In this document: in pieces, positions 16,208 through 25,696 of the stretch
How the letters are laid out: the number at the start of each line of letters is the position of its first letter
How positions within the stretch are numbered: the stretch's first letter is position 1
Assembly: GCA_045657665.1 (NCBI GenBank)
Contig: JAZOTN010000020.1
Span: forward strand, 186,001 to 250,000
From: RUG12461 sp045657665
GTDB taxonomy: Bacteria; Bacillota; Clostridia; Lachnospirales; Lachnospiraceae
Direction of reading: 5' to 3'
Length of the DNA: 64,000 bases
Notes under the pieces: model-generated
What the model was told of the DNA's origin: nothing
Database searches by the model: none
What the model saw: only the letters and a program-made list of their open reading frames with translations
Translations under genes and position numbers: made by a program

Positions 16208-17974
16208 TTATCCTTCTGATTCTTCAGTCGCGCCGCCGCCTGCTTCAGACGTATGCTGCGTCAGACGGAAGATGACGAACTCTGCCGGACGGCTCGGTGA
16301 AATACCGATGTTGCAGATGAGACGGCCGTTCCTGATATCGTCGAGCGTCATGGTCGTCGGGCCGATCTCTACGAAGTAAGCTTCGCCTGCGCTGCCGCCG
16401 GAAAGCATACCTGTTCTCCAAAGGCTGTCCAGGAAGGATGTGATGGTGAGGCTGACTCTCTGCCACAGCGTGTTGTCGTTGGGCTCGAATACCACCCAGT
16501 TCGTGCTCGCCTTGATGCTCTCCATAACATAGATGAAAAGACGACGAACGTTGACATACTTGAAAGCGCTGTTGCTGGAAGCGGTTCTTGCGCCCCATAC
16601 GCGGATGCCTTCGCCCGGGATCGCCCGGATGAGGTTGATGCCTTCGGGGTTCAGGATATCCTGCTCAGCCTTGGTGTAGTTAACCTTGAGATCCGTGCAG
16701 AACACCGGCTCATTTGCAGGAGCCTTGTGTACGCCGCGGGCGATATCCGTACGGGAATATACGCCGAGGACTGCACCTGACGGAGGAATGAAATCCGCCT
16801 TGTTGGAGCTCCTGTCAAATACCTGGATCCACGGATGATACATTGCAGCGAAGGTGCTGTCGATCATGCCGCGATACTTGATGAGGTCGTCGGTCTTGTA
16901 GGTCTCTTTCGGCATATCGATGACTGCGAAACGGCTCTTGGTATTCTCGCAGTGTGCTACGAGAGCAACTACGACTTCCGGAATCGTAACGCCCGGGATC
17001 GCCATGATGTTAACACGATCGTTCTCCAGGAAGCTCTGGATACCGGTACGTCCTTCGGGGCCGTCATCCTTTCCGATGAAGGTGCCTGCGTTAACCTTGT
17101 TGATGGAGCCGTCGGAGCCGCCTTCCAGTGTGAAGGAGCCTTCGAAGACGCCCTTGCCGAGGATCTGCTCGACCGGGTTGCCGATCTCTTTCGTCGGTTG
17201 GGATTCCTTGTCGCCTTTTTCCGGTTTGATGACCGTATCCTTGACGTCACCTGCCTCAACCTTTACCAGCTGGCTGATTGCAAGTCTGGCACCGATGTAT
17301 GCCGGAGACTGGTTGTTGAGTGTAAGGTCAAAGTAATTCTCGATGTCATCATTGAAACGGATCTGCGCGTCAAAGGTAACGAGGCGAACAGTGTTCTTCG
17401 GAATGATGGCCTCATCCACAGGATTTCCTTTGAACTTCGTCTCAAAGGTAACCTGCTCGTCGTAGATCATGGAAATACGATTGTACTCGCCGTTGAACTC
17501 TACGGTATCTCCCTCACGGAAACCGTCTACGCTCTTTGCGGTGTAGGTCATATCACCGGTCTTTGCGAGCAGCTGCATTTTACGTTTGAAAACGGAATGC
17601 AGGGAGATCTGGATGCGGTTGCCCCATTTTCCTTCGTTTGCTGCACTGACATTGAGGATACCCATTTTGCGGGAAGCGATGGTAGCATCCTCCGGTACCA
17701 CACGTGCTACGTAGCAGCGGGTTCCGCCGTTAGCGAAAAACTGCTCTACGGAGTTAGCAAGATACCGGTACTCTCCATGGGTGTACTCGGAAAGGAAACC
17801 GCCGAACTGCTTACTAAAGCTCTTAAAATTGGTCACAAGAGAAGGCGCGCCTTTGCTGGGGCCCTTTTCTGCAAAGCCGATAAAGCCGGCTGTACTGGTG
17901 CCAACGCCTTCTATGCTTCTCGGGGAATTGTCGTATTCCTCGACATATACTCCGGGACTAAAATATTCTGGCAT
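16208..17974 (-). CDS. Contractile sheath protein
   Basis: A 588-residue protein opening with PEYFSPGVYVEEYDNSPRSI and GVGTSTAGFIGFAEKGP, the hallmark start of phage and eCIS sheath subunits. The C-terminal core (DSLWRTGMLSGGSAGEAYFV, then LDDIRNGRLICNIGISPSRP and AEFVIFRLTQHTSEAGG) is equally conserved and carries the handshake strands. The middle (~100-330) is the variable surface domain. AGGAG lies 9 nt before the ATG. A single sheath gene is seen, whereas Afp and PVC carry two to three, so this particle may have a homomeric sheath unless another copy lies outside the window. Confidence 0.96.
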   Translation of the reverse strand: MPEYFSPGVYVEEYDNSPRSIEGVGTSTAGFIGFAEKGPSKGAPSLVTNFKSFSKQFGGFLSEYTHGEYRYLANSVEQFFANGGTRCYVARVVPEDATIASRKMGILNVSAANEGKWGNRIQISLHSVFKRKMQLLAKTGDMTYTAKSVDGFREGDTVEFNGEYNRISMIYDEQVTFETKFKGNPVDEAIIPKNTVRLVTFDAQIRFNDDIENYFDLTLNNQSPAYIGARLAISQLVKVEAGDVKDTVIKPEKGDKESQPTKEIGNPVEQILGKGVFEGSFTLEGGSDGSINKVNAGTFIGKDDGPEGRTGIQSFLENDRVNIMAIPGVTIPEVVVALVAHCENTKSRFAVIDMPKETYKTDDLIKYRGMIDSTFAAMYHPWIQVFDRSSNKADFIPPSGAVLGVYSRTDIARGVHKAPANEPVFCTDLKVNYTKAEQDILNPEGINLIRAIPGEGIRVWGARTASSNSAFKYVNVRRLFIYVMESIKASTNWVVFEPNDNTLWQRVSLTITSFLDSLWRTGMLSGGSAGEAYFVEIGPTTMTLDDIRNGRLICNIGISPSRPAEFVIFRLTQHTSEAGGGATEESEG

Positions 17975-18040
17975 ATTATTTCTACTCCTTTCTGGGTTGA
18001 TTTTGAGTAACCGTTCTTTGGGCCAAGCCCTGAACTGCTA

Positions 18041-18430
18041 CTAACTTTGCAGGCAAAGTGCCTGTCCGGGATTCACGACTGTCACGGTACCTCCGAAGGA
18101 ACACATGCATTTGCACTCCTTTGTGAGGCAGGGCTTTCCACCCGCCATCACCTTGCTCTTGGAGGGAAGCCAGGTGCCTGTCGTTGCAGGTACACAGGGC
18201 TGGGGGGTAAGAACCCCGAGCGCCGCGGCCGTTGCTGATGCGACCGCCGGATTTGCAAGGCTCCGGCACATCCCAAAGCTCTGGATGTTGACCGTTCCCT
18301 TTCCGTCGGTGAGCGTCCCGACCGGTTTCCCTTTTATCAGCACGGTTTTCGCGCTGGTGGCATTAAAGGTTGATGGTGTAGTTCCGAAGGAACATTTTAA
18401 AGTAGCACCCGTTGTAACAAATTGAGACAC
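18041..18430 (-). CDS. PAAR-like DUF4280 spike tip
   Basis: A 129-residue protein with FVTTGATLKCSFGTTPSTFN at the start, NIQSFGMCRSLANPAV centrally and the C-terminal cysteine cluster KPCLTKECKCMCSFGGTVTV, typical of DUF4280 PAAR-like proteins that sharpen the VgrG/spike trimer and bind a metal. GTG start with AGGAGG 6 nt upstream. It lies immediately before the sheath gene, away from the spike gene, but in the same operon. It could also carry or latch effectors, as PAAR proteins often do. Confidence 0.9.
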   Translation of the reverse strand: MSQFVTTGATLKCSFGTTPSTFNATSAKTVLIKGKPVGTLTDGKGTVNIQSFGMCRSLANPAVASATAAALGVLTPQPCVPATTGTWLPSKSKVMAGGKPCLTKECKCMCSFGGTVTVVNPGQALCLQS

Positions 18431-18439
18431 GTCGTCCTC

Positions 18440-19219
18440 CTACTCCAGTCTGGCTTCCTCTAAATTGTGAAAGTCGACTGTCTTGAATTTTTCGGTGTCT
18501 CCGACCTTGTACTTCATCAGATACACCGCATCTGCTCCGCTGTCCCGCACCCGGAACAAAAAGTCTCCGTTTTTCCAGATCTGTCCGTGAAGTATACGGC
18601 AGATCGGCGCGTTCTGCGGAAATTCCTGTGTGAGAAGCTCCTTCACCCGGATCTTCCCGCTGGGAAGTTCCTTCTCGACTTCGATGGTCTCGTAGGTTCC
18701 GTCTCTCACGTTGGCCAAGCCATAATAGGTATGGATCATGTTCATGCGTCGGTTCGGCATGAATACGGTCATGACCTTGTGCTTCGGGTCAAACTCCCGA
18801 TAGCTGCAAATAGGCTTGTCCAGATCGATCGCTTCCAGTGATGTGAGACCCTGGAGGTTTCCGGAGAAAGATAATAGACCCTCTCCCCTTCTCACGTTCT
18901 CTGACGGTATCAGGAACACTTCTACGGCAGGCATCGCGGCATCCAGTTTCTCGTAGTCAATATCCACTTCATACGGCTCGTATCCGAACGCTTCAATTCG
19001 CATGAGACCACATTCTCTGCCGGTATTCAAAAGAATGAAATTACCGTTTCCCCGCTGCGCGGGTCTGATCGTTTTGCCGTTGAGTGAGAAGTTGACGCTT
19101 CGATCTTCCACGACTCTTCCTGTCGTTGTATCCTGAAGGCTGATAAGTAAATCCAGCCTGTTCCGGATCAAACCTTCTTCCACGTTACTGCCTATCCCTC
19201 CTTTCCGGTCATTCTTCAC
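18440..19219 (-). CDS. Unknown 259-aa protein in particle operon
   Basis: I do not recognise this family. The protein has no signal peptide or membrane segment and looks beta-rich: residues ~20-100 resemble an Ig-like or carboxypeptidase-regulatory fold (VEDRSVNFSLNGKTIRPAQR, LMRIEAFGYEPYEVDIDYEK), and the rest is mixed (VMTVFMPNRRMNMIHTYYGL, DFLFRVRDSGADAVYLMKYK). The annotated GTG at 19219 overlaps the DUF4255 gene by 11 nt. A GTG at 19183 with AAAGGAGG about 12 nt upstream is an alternative start. Its place between the terminator protein and the PAAR-like tip suggests a small structural or fibre-associated part. Confidence 0.75.
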   Translation of the reverse strand: MKNDRKGGIGSNVEEGLIRNRLDLLISLQDTTTGRVVEDRSVNFSLNGKTIRPAQRGNGNFILLNTGRECGLMRIEAFGYEPYEVDIDYEKLDAAMPAVEVFLIPSENVRRGEGLLSFSGNLQGLTSLEAIDLDKPICSYREFDPKHKVMTVFMPNRRMNMIHTYYGLANVRDGTYETIEVEKELPSGKIRVKELLTQEFPQNAPICRILHGQIWKNGDFLFRVRDSGADAVYLMKYKVGDTEKFKTVDFHNLEEARLE

Positions 19220-19793
19220 CAGTCACATGAAGACCAAACTGCGCATCCACGACGCGCGGAGCGTCGATGACGACCTCGCTGGAAACAAATACGGGTGCCG
19301 CCCTGTAGAAGAGTGAGATCTGATAAGGCTTGTTGATCGCACTCCACACCCTGACCTTCTCCTCCAGACTTATCTTCGCCTGAGACAGTACAATCGGAGG
19401 TTCCTGGTTTTCCAGCCAGCTCTGCAGTTGATTGGGGAGCACGGAATTGTTATCGGAAACAATCTGTGCGCATTTCCCCAAGATCTTCTGGAAGTCCTGG
19501 TCTTTTAATCCCGCCTGACCACCGGCGTTTATGAAAACCATATAGTAAAGACTATATGGGACTGGCGGCCTCGCCAGCTGCAGCCTTCCCCTCGGCATCG
19601 TCGTGGGACGGGCCACATCGCTTTCTTCGCGGATATCATAAAGATAAAGGCCCAGAATGTAGTCCACGTCCTGCGATGAGGGGGAGCTGACTTCGATGTT
19701 GTTCGGAGACGGAATCGGCTCCGGACACATCTTCTTTCGTAAAACTGTCAGTATGTAGTTACTCACATCCGATATGATGGTATAGTCTGCCAA
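19209..19793 (-). CDS. DUF4255 tail terminator (Pvc16/Afp16-like)
   Basis: A 194-residue protein with the DUF4255 pattern: ISDVSNYILTVLRKKM near the N-terminus, SSPSSQDVDYILGLYLYDIR, then RPPVPYSLYYMVFINAGG and IVLSQAKISLEEKVRVWSAI. Afp16-type proteins cap the distal end of tube and sheath and set particle length. TTG start with AAAAGGAG 8 nt upstream. It is the first gene of the particle operon, with a TATAAT promoter 37 nt before it. Assignment is strong; length fits the family. Confidence 0.9.
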   Translation of the reverse strand: MADYTIISDVSNYILTVLRKKMCPEPIPSPNNIEVSSPSSQDVDYILGLYLYDIREESDVARPTTMPRGRLQLARPPVPYSLYYMVFINAGGQAGLKDQDFQKILGKCAQIVSDNNSVLPNQLQSWLENQEPPIVLSQAKISLEEKVRVWSAINKPYQISLFYRAAPVFVSSEVVIDAPRVVDAQFGLHVTGEE

Positions 19794-19829
19794 AACGGTC
19801 TCCTTTTCGGGATTCTTCCCTCTTTATCT

Positions 19830-19858
19830 ATTATACGTGTTTCCGTGCCGCAGGGCAC
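19830..19858 (-). promoter_or_regulatory. Promoter of particle operon
   Basis: The minus strand has a perfect TATAAT (19835 to 19830) 17 nt after a weak -35-like GTGCCC (19858-19853) that lies inside a small hairpin (GTGCC...GGCAC). It sits in the 102-nt gap between the secreted coiled-coil gene and the DUF4255 gene and is the only promoter-like site before the particle genes. The poor -35 suggests activator dependence. Confidence 0.55.
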
Positions 19859-19895
19859 TTTTTTTTCACAAAATTTCGTGAATTTTGCGAATTTT

Positions 19896-22800
19896 TTAAC
19901 TGATCGGGTTTGCTGCCAGATATTTCGCTGCTTCATTCAGTTTTTCGGTAAGCTCTGCCATCTTCTCTTTGAGGGACGGCGGTACGAGGATCGCCCAGTC
20001 CTTACCCGGCATGTAAACGCAGCTGATACCGAGATACTGCTCGCTGTCTTCCCTGGTGATGTACGGATATAGCGTGTCCGTAGTACCGTGGAGATAGCTG
20101 TCGGTCTGGGAGACCGTGGGCTTACTGAGCTCATGTTCCTTGCCCTTGTTATCCGTCATGGTGTCCGAACCTACCTGGAACACATAACTTGCGGATCCTC
20201 CGAGGATCTGCTGCAGGATCGCGCTCTGCTCTTTGTGCGTGTACCGGTAGAAGCTGTATGCACGCGTCATATCGATCGAGCCGAAGGAAACATATTCCGT
20301 CTTTTCATCCAGCTGATACTGGCGGTAGATAAAGCCGTTCGCGCCGCCCTTACCGAGGATCTGCTCGAGCAGGCTCATCGCATATGCGAGCAGCGGGTCA
20401 TCGCCGTATTCCTTGCCGTAAAGAGCGAGTGCCGCGAGGATCGCTGCCAGGTCCGCATCGGAGAGCTTGGAGACATCGTCTCCGAACACATCCTTGATCG
20501 CATCGCTGATCTCGTTTCCGTTGAGACTTCCTCTGTCTTTGCCGACACCGCCCTGCTGTCCGCTGCCGCCGGTACCGCCGCTCCCGCCGCCGGTGCCGCC
20601 GGCTCCGCCGGAGCCTACACCGCCGGACGTCCCGGTATCCGAATTCGTACCGCTGCCGCCGGAGCCACCGCCGGTTGTCGGCGGACTCTGGTTATATCCG
20701 TAGAGCGGATTCTGCTTGCTGTTTGCGTCGGCTTGCTTGATCTTGTTTACGAGGTCATCGGGAAGGCCTCTGTTATCAAGTCCGTCAAGGATCGGTCCGA
20801 AGTCGCCGCCGATGCCTGAGAGTCTGTCCAGATCATCCTCGATCTCGAGTTCATCGTCATCCAGTTCGCTAAGGATCCGATTTGTAAGATAATCCTCGAG
20901 CTTCGGCTTGCCGCCGATGCGGTTTATATTATCAAGCTGCTGCTTCGGGTCAAGATCCGGGTCGATGGCACTGTCGATGGCATCGTTCTTCTCCTTCTCT
21001 TTCCCCTCGATGAGCGTCCCGAACTTCTTTGCATTCTTCGGATCATCCTCTTCAAGCGCTTTCTTTTGTTCTTCGATCAGCTGGTTGATGTAATCATCCA
21101 GATCGCTGAAATCCTTGTCCGTATCACCGAGCGAGCTGTTCAGGGAGGCAAGGAGAAGCTTTAACCATTCAATGTGATCGCCAAGCAGCTTCTGCGCCCA
21201 GGTACCTGCCTGCTTCTTCAAGTTCTCCGCATAGGTGAGACGGCGCTGTACAAAGACGAGGGAATTGTTGACCGTATCCCGGTTCGTCCGTGCCATGATG
21301 TAGCCCTGGTATTCCGAGATGTCGCGTTCCAGATCGTATTCGGAAAGCGAATTCATCGGCTGCCTTGCCTTTTCGATGCGTCCGAGGCACTGCGGCAGGA
21401 GGTTGTTGTCCAGCATCCGGAGTTCTCTCTCCTTATGCACCACATCCTCATCGTAGTAAACATTGTCGAGGTCCACCATGTTCTGCAGGATCGGAAGTGC
21501 GATGTATTCGTCGATACCCGCATCGATCACCTTGCGGCTGTATTGATACCGAAGATTCTCATAAACTTCTTCTCCGCGGTTCATGCTCTTTTCGCGGTAG
21601 GAGACGTAGGACGCACTGGAGTTTAAGATCCCCTCGTCGATGGCCGCCGTGAGCGATGCATCCTCCACATAAGCCGCGCCACGATAAGCCTCCATATTCG
21701 TATAGGTTCGTCCGAGATCCGACTCGCCGTCCTGGGAAAGTGTTTTTAAGAATTCCAGCGTCGGTCCGATCGCATAATTGGTTCCGCCCGTGTAATCATT
21801 CAGCTCGTTGTTGATCTTGTCATATTCTTTCTGCTTCGCCGCAATCTCATCCTGCTTGTCATCGATCTCCACCTGCATCCGCTCGAGCTGCTCTTCTCTG
21901 GTATCGATCTGCTTTTGCTTTTCGTCAATCTCCTGCTGCTTGTCGTCGATCTCCTGCTGTTTCTTGTCGATCTCCGCTTGCTTATCGCTGATCTCAACCT
22001 GTTTTTCTGTGGTGTCCGACTGGTTCTGCTGAAGCTCTACCGTGATGTTGTCCTTCTCCGCACGGAGTGCTTTGATCTTTTTATTCTGCGCATTGTTCCA
22101 ATCCTGGATCTCTCCCGCGATACGCTCGCTTTCCTCTGTCAGCCTTGCCTTGTTTTTATCCAGTTCAATATTGAGCTCTTCGATCTGTTCTTCGATCTGC
22201 TTCTCTTCTTCGCCTTTTTCCTTAAAAGCATCTTCTTTGTTATTGACCCGGCGCTCGGTGCTGGTCTTTCGGTTTTCCTGCTGGCGTGCCAGCTCCCTGA
22301 CATCCTTATCCATGGCCGCCTGGGCGGAGTCACTTTGTGCCGTGTTCTTCGATTTCGCGTAGTCGGCTCCGGAAGCTGCTGCCTTATTGATATAGGGGAT
22401 CAGATCGTCATACTGCTGCTTTGTCTTTTCCGTCAGGACTTCATGGTGCTGTTTTAACGCGTTAAGCGCTTCATCGGATTTCGCATTATAGTCCGTCGTA
22501 TCTTTGGGCTCCGTCTTTTCTGTCGACTCTGTGCCTTCTGTGCTTTCGGTTGACTCCGTCGATTTGCTTCCGGCCGATGAGCCTTCCATGATCCGCGCCA
22601 TCATCTCGGCTTCGAGATATGCCTTCTCAAGTGCCCGCTCCTCTTCTTCCCATGCCCGGAAGAAGTTGAGACGCGCTTCCTTTAAGGTCACCGTCTCCGC
22701 GGTGTTAACCTGATCCTGAAGACTTTCTCTTTCCTTTAAAAGCTGCTGATAGATCTTGTCATCCTGATAAGCCTGCGCCGGATAGGTTCCTTTCTCTGCC

Positions 22801-25607
22801 TGAAGCGCCTCGATCTCTTTATCGATCGCAGCGCTCCTTGCCTCAAGAGCCTCTCTGCCCTGGTCGAGAACCGCCAGCTCTGAATTCAGCGCCCCGAGCT
22901 GATTCTGGAGCTCCGCCATCTCGGCATTCAGCACATCCTGCTCCGCCTGAAGCTTTGCTTTCTCGCTCTCCAGCATCGGGATGTCATCCTTCATATCTGC
23001 CTCGAGCTTTGCACGGTCCGCCTTCAGATCCGCAAGCTCTGCTGCCTTCTGGTATTTGTCGGACAGCATCTGGTTGCCGCTCGCAAACGCTTCTTTCTGA
23101 TTGCGTCTGGCTTCTGCCCCTTCCTGCATGTAGCGGATCAGATCCTGGAGATATACGATCCGCTCCTTCTGCTCCTGCATTTCGTGTTCATTCGCTTCCA
23201 GGTCCGCATTCAGAGAACTCTTGCGGCTGGCGATCGCCTCCTCGACCATTTTGATCGCATCGTCAACCGCTTTCTTTTCTTCTTCCTTGGCGGAAGAAGC
23301 GCTGTTCTTTTGATCTATAAGCGCGGAGGCCTTCGCCTTGCCGGTGGAAAGCTTCTCCGTCCAGGCATCCCAGGTTTCCTCATCCGCGTCGTCCGGGATC
23401 TGGGCGAGCTCTTCCGCAAGCTGGTTGATCTCCGTTCGGATCTCTTCCTCGGTCGAATCTGCTGCAGGTGCAGCGTTCATCTTGTAAAGGTCTGCATCCA
23501 GCTGCTGCTGTGCCTCCTTTAGAAGCGCTTCATTCTCCGTAAGCTGTGTATTCGCTTCCTTCAGCGCATCCTCATAAACCTTTGTTGATTCCTCATTTTC
23601 ACTGATCCGCGTCTGCAGCGTTTTCTCCAGTGTCCAACGCTCTGCCTTCCGCGCATCTGCAAGAAGGCTTTCGAGCTTTTCATGCTCCGCCTTCAGCTCC
23701 GCAACACGCTTCTCGCCGTTCGGGATCAGAGTGTTCTTTAATTTCGGGATCGTATAGTGCCTCAGCTCCTCGATGGTTTCCATGAGTGCCGCCGCTTCCG
23801 CCGCAGGCGGTGCGAGCTGATTGGAAGCCTCCAGGATCACGAGCTGCTGTCCGAGCTTTTTGCTCAGCTTCGTATAACGCACCAGACGTTCATACAACGT
23901 CTCCAGCTTGGAAAGATCCTTTGCGGTCTCCTCTGCCGCTGCTTCCTGACTCTCTGTTGCAGAGGTTCCTTCCTTCGCCTCTTCCTCGTCGATGGCGATC
24001 TGCTCTCCCTCGTCGTTTTCGGTCACAACCACTTCCTGGCCGTTCTCATCGATCATAACCAGACTTGTGGTGACTGTTGTCTCCGCCGATTCCTCCTTCG
24101 GCAGAGCCTGTGCCTTCGCGAGTTCCTTTGCGTTCAGTTCGTCTTCATATTGCTGGATCTGCGCTTTGGCATCCGCCTCAAGTGGGTCCGCCTGTGCCAG
24201 CTCCGCTTCCATATCGGCATGCTTTTTTTCCAGATCGGGGATATTGACCGTGTTGATCTCATTGATCTCCGCCGTCAATGCCTCGATCTCCGCCTCGATA
24301 TCCGCGAGCTCATAGTCCATGTTGCGGGTGCGGGAATTAAGAAGGATATTCGTGTTCTTCGTAAGGTTATAAAAAACCTCCGCTCTCCTCTCTGCATCCA
24401 GTGCTTCCGCGAGCTTTAACGCCTGGTCCGCTTCCTCGTCCTGTTTCTTTTTCTTTAAAGAAAGATAGAGCTTATAGGTCGTATCAAGTCCACGATCCGC
24501 GAGGTCCGTAATGGAGTCTCTGGCATTCGGCCAGTTACGGACGGTCTGCTTGAAATCCTTGTAATCATCATCCGGAATGTTATTTTTGACCTCTGCCTCA
24601 TCCCACGCATCTTCAAGTTTCCTGCCGGATGAGTCTTCTTCGAGCTTGCTGTAGCCGCGGTCGATCATCATCTGAGTCGTCGCATAGCGGTCAAAAAACA
24701 TATTGTCATGATTGAAGAAGAAATACAGTCTCCAATACCGGTAATTATCACTTCCCGTGCTCTTCTCGGAAACCCGCCCGGAGTTATAATACTCCTGAAG
24801 GCTCTTTAATTCCGTGATCTCCTCCATCTCGTAAGGATTCGGAAAATCAAAGATGTTCATCTCATTGCCGTCGGGGTCGCGCGGAATCCCGTCCGCGCCT
24901 ACCACGCAGGTAATGATGAGAGGATCCAGTTCGGTCTTCGGCACGACGCGCGCGGATGCCATGATGTCCTCGATATCCGTCGCTTCGGAAATGTCTCTCC
25001 ACTGGGAATCCGCAAGCTCCGAACGATAGTATCTTGCCTTCTGGTTATAGGTCAGCTGGCTCTGCAGTGCCTTCTGGTAGATCGTGCTGCTGATGCCTTT
25101 TTTGACATTCTCTTCGCCCGCTGCAGTGTTTGCGGCTTCGGCTTCAGCGGTCTCGATCTGTTCCTTGGAGCTCTGATTCAGAGCCGACGCATCAATAAGA
25201 AACGTTCCGATGAACAGCGTTGTCGCCGGGATGATCTTGCCTTCCTTGATATAGTCATAGTAAAGCTTGCCGTACTTGCTCCGCTTTAACGACTTGTCGT
25301 ACGCCTCTTCCTTCTGCTCCGGCGTCAGTTCCTTTTCCGTGCTCGTCTCCGCCGCCGGCTGCGACTCCGTGGACTTTTCTGTAGACGAAGTGCTCCCGCC
25401 GGCCGCAGGTGTTTCCTGCGTTGTTCCCTGGTCTGATGGAGTTTCCTGGCCTGCCGGAGTCCCCTGCTCTGCGGGCGTCTCCTGCTGCTCAGCCGGATCT
25501 CCCTCCGCCGCCTGCACAGGAATTCCCGTGAACAGAAGCGCCGCCGCGAGGATCTCTGCCGTGAGTCTCTTGATATGAAGTTTTTTCAGAAACTTCATGT
25601 TTTTCAT
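19896..25607 (-). CDS. Giant secreted coiled-coil protein (1903 aa)
   Basis: Residues 1-33 are a signal peptide (KKLHIKRLTAEILAAALLF, ending PVQAA). A Pro/Thr/Glu-rich spacer (~35-95) follows, then an N-terminal domain (~100-300) with LFIGTFLIDASALN and RYYRSELADSQWRDISEAT. Residues ~400-1290 are long heptad coiled coils (for example IDDKQQEIDEKQKQIDTREE). A helical region, an acidic stretch (~1580-1640), a Gly/Ser-rich linker (~1640-1700) and a C-terminal domain (GFIYRQYQLDEKTEYVSFGS ... LGGSASYVFQVGS) complete it. N- and C-terminal domains match the neighbour at 25697-29773, so the two are paralogues that differ in the coiled-coil insert. No LPxTG or C-terminal membrane anchor is visible. 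Role unknown; perhaps an extracellular ruler, tether or spacer for the particle. It follows a leader hairpin. Confidence 0.85.
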   Translation of the reverse strand: MKNMKFLKKLHIKRLTAEILAAALLFTGIPVQAAEGDPAEQQETPAEQGTPAGQETPSDQGTTQETPAAGGSTSSTEKSTESQPAAETSTEKELTPEQKEEAYDKSLKRSKYGKLYYDYIKEGKIIPATTLFIGTFLIDASALNQSSKEQIETAEAEAANTAAGEENVKKGISSTIYQKALQSQLTYNQKARYYRSELADSQWRDISEATDIEDIMASARVVPKTELDPLIITCVVGADGIPRDPDGNEMNIFDFPNPYEMEEITELKSLQEYYNSGRVSEKSTGSDNYRYWRLYFFFNHDNMFFDRYATTQMMIDRGYSKLEEDSSGRKLEDAWDEAEVKNNIPDDDYKDFKQTVRNWPNARDSITDLADRGLDTTYKLYLSLKKKKQDEEADQALKLAEALDAERRAEVFYNLTKNTNILLNSRTRNMDYELADIEAEIEALTAEINEINTVNIPDLEKKHADMEAELAQADPLEADAKAQIQQYEDELNAKELAKAQALPKEESAETTVTTSLVMIDENGQEVVVTENDEGEQIAIDEEEAKEGTSATESQEAAAEETAKDLSKLETLYERLVRYTKLSKKLGQQLVILEASNQLAPPAAEAAALMETIEELRHYTIPKLKNTLIPNGEKRVAELKAEHEKLESLLADARKAERWTLEKTLQTRISENEESTKVYEDALKEANTQLTENEALLKEAQQQLDADLYKMNAAPAADSTEEEIRTEINQLAEELAQIPDDADEETWDAWTEKLSTGKAKASALIDQKNSASSAKEEEKKAVDDAIKMVEEAIASRKSSLNADLEANEHEMQEQKERIVYLQDLIRYMQEGAEARRNQKEAFASGNQMLSDKYQKAAELADLKADRAKLEADMKDDIPMLESEKAKLQAEQDVLNAEMAELQNQLGALNSELAVLDQGREALEARSAAIDKEIEALQAEKGTYPAQAYQDDKIYQQLLKERESLQDQVNTAETVTLKEARLNFFRAWEEEERALEKAYLEAEMMARIMEGSSAGSKSTESTESTEGTESTEKTEPKDTTDYNAKSDEALNALKQHHEVLTEKTKQQYDDLIPYINKAAASGADYAKSKNTAQSDSAQAAMDKDVRELARQQENRKTSTERRVNNKEDAFKEKGEEEKQIEEQIEELNIELDKNKARLTEESERIAGEIQDWNNAQNKKIKALRAEKDNITVELQQNQSDTTEKQVEISDKQAEIDKKQQEIDDKQQEIDEKQKQIDTREEQLERMQVEIDDKQDEIAAKQKEYDKINNELNDYTGGTNYAIGPTLEFLKTLSQDGESDLGRTYTNMEAYRGAAYVEDASLTAAIDEGILNSSASYVSYREKSMNRGEEVYENLRYQYSRKVIDAGIDEYIALPILQNMVDLDNVYYDEDVVHKERELRMLDNNLLPQCLGRIEKARQPMNSLSEYDLERDISEYQGYIMARTNRDTVNNSLVFVQRRLTYAENLKKQAGTWAQKLLGDHIEWLKLLLASLNSSLGDTDKDFSDLDDYINQLIEEQKKALEEDDPKNAKKFGTLIEGKEKEKNDAIDSAIDPDLDPKQQLDNINRIGGKPKLEDYLTNRILSELDDDELEIEDDLDRLSGIGGDFGPILDGLDNRGLPDDLVNKIKQADANSKQNPLYGYNQSPPTTGGGSGGSGTNSDTGTSGGVGSGGAGGTGGGSGGTGGSGQQGGVGKDRGSLNGNEISDAIKDVFGDDVSKLSDADLAAILAALALYGKEYGDDPLLAYAMSLLEQILGKGGANGFIYRQYQLDEKTEYVSFGSIDMTRAYSFYRYTHKEQSAILQQILGGSASYVFQVGSDTMTDNKGKEHELSKPTVSQTDSYLHGTTDTLYPYITREDSEQYLGISCVYMPGKDWAILVPPSLKEKMAELTEKLNEAAKYLAANPIS

Positions 25608-25617
25608 ACTTTTCCTG

Positions 25618-25681
25618 AGATTTGCTGTCAGGTTTTCTTAGCGAACATTTCAAGTGAGCGTGAAAACCTGATAGCGAATCT
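25618..25681. repeat. Leader hairpin with conserved core
   Basis: Arms 25618-25637 and 25662-25681 pair over 20 bp (two or three mismatches) around a core at 25640-25659, AGCGAACATTTCAAGTGAGC on the plus strand. The core recurs in inverted orientation at 29821-29840. The hairpin ends directly against the ribosome site of the 1903-aa gene (AGGAAA, 25611-25616), so it could influence translation. Confidence 0.7.
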
Positions 25682-25696
25682 GTGTCAAACCGTAGA

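Noticed and set aside
1..19793. Prophage
   Set aside because: Tail genes only; no capsid, portal, terminase, integrase or lysis genes, and DUF4255 and DUF4280 proteins are typical of eCIS.
1..19793. Classical type VI secretion system
   Set aside because: No TssJ, TssL or TssM-like membrane complex and no ClpV-like gene; the sheath is the single-gene phage/eCIS type rather than TssB/TssC.
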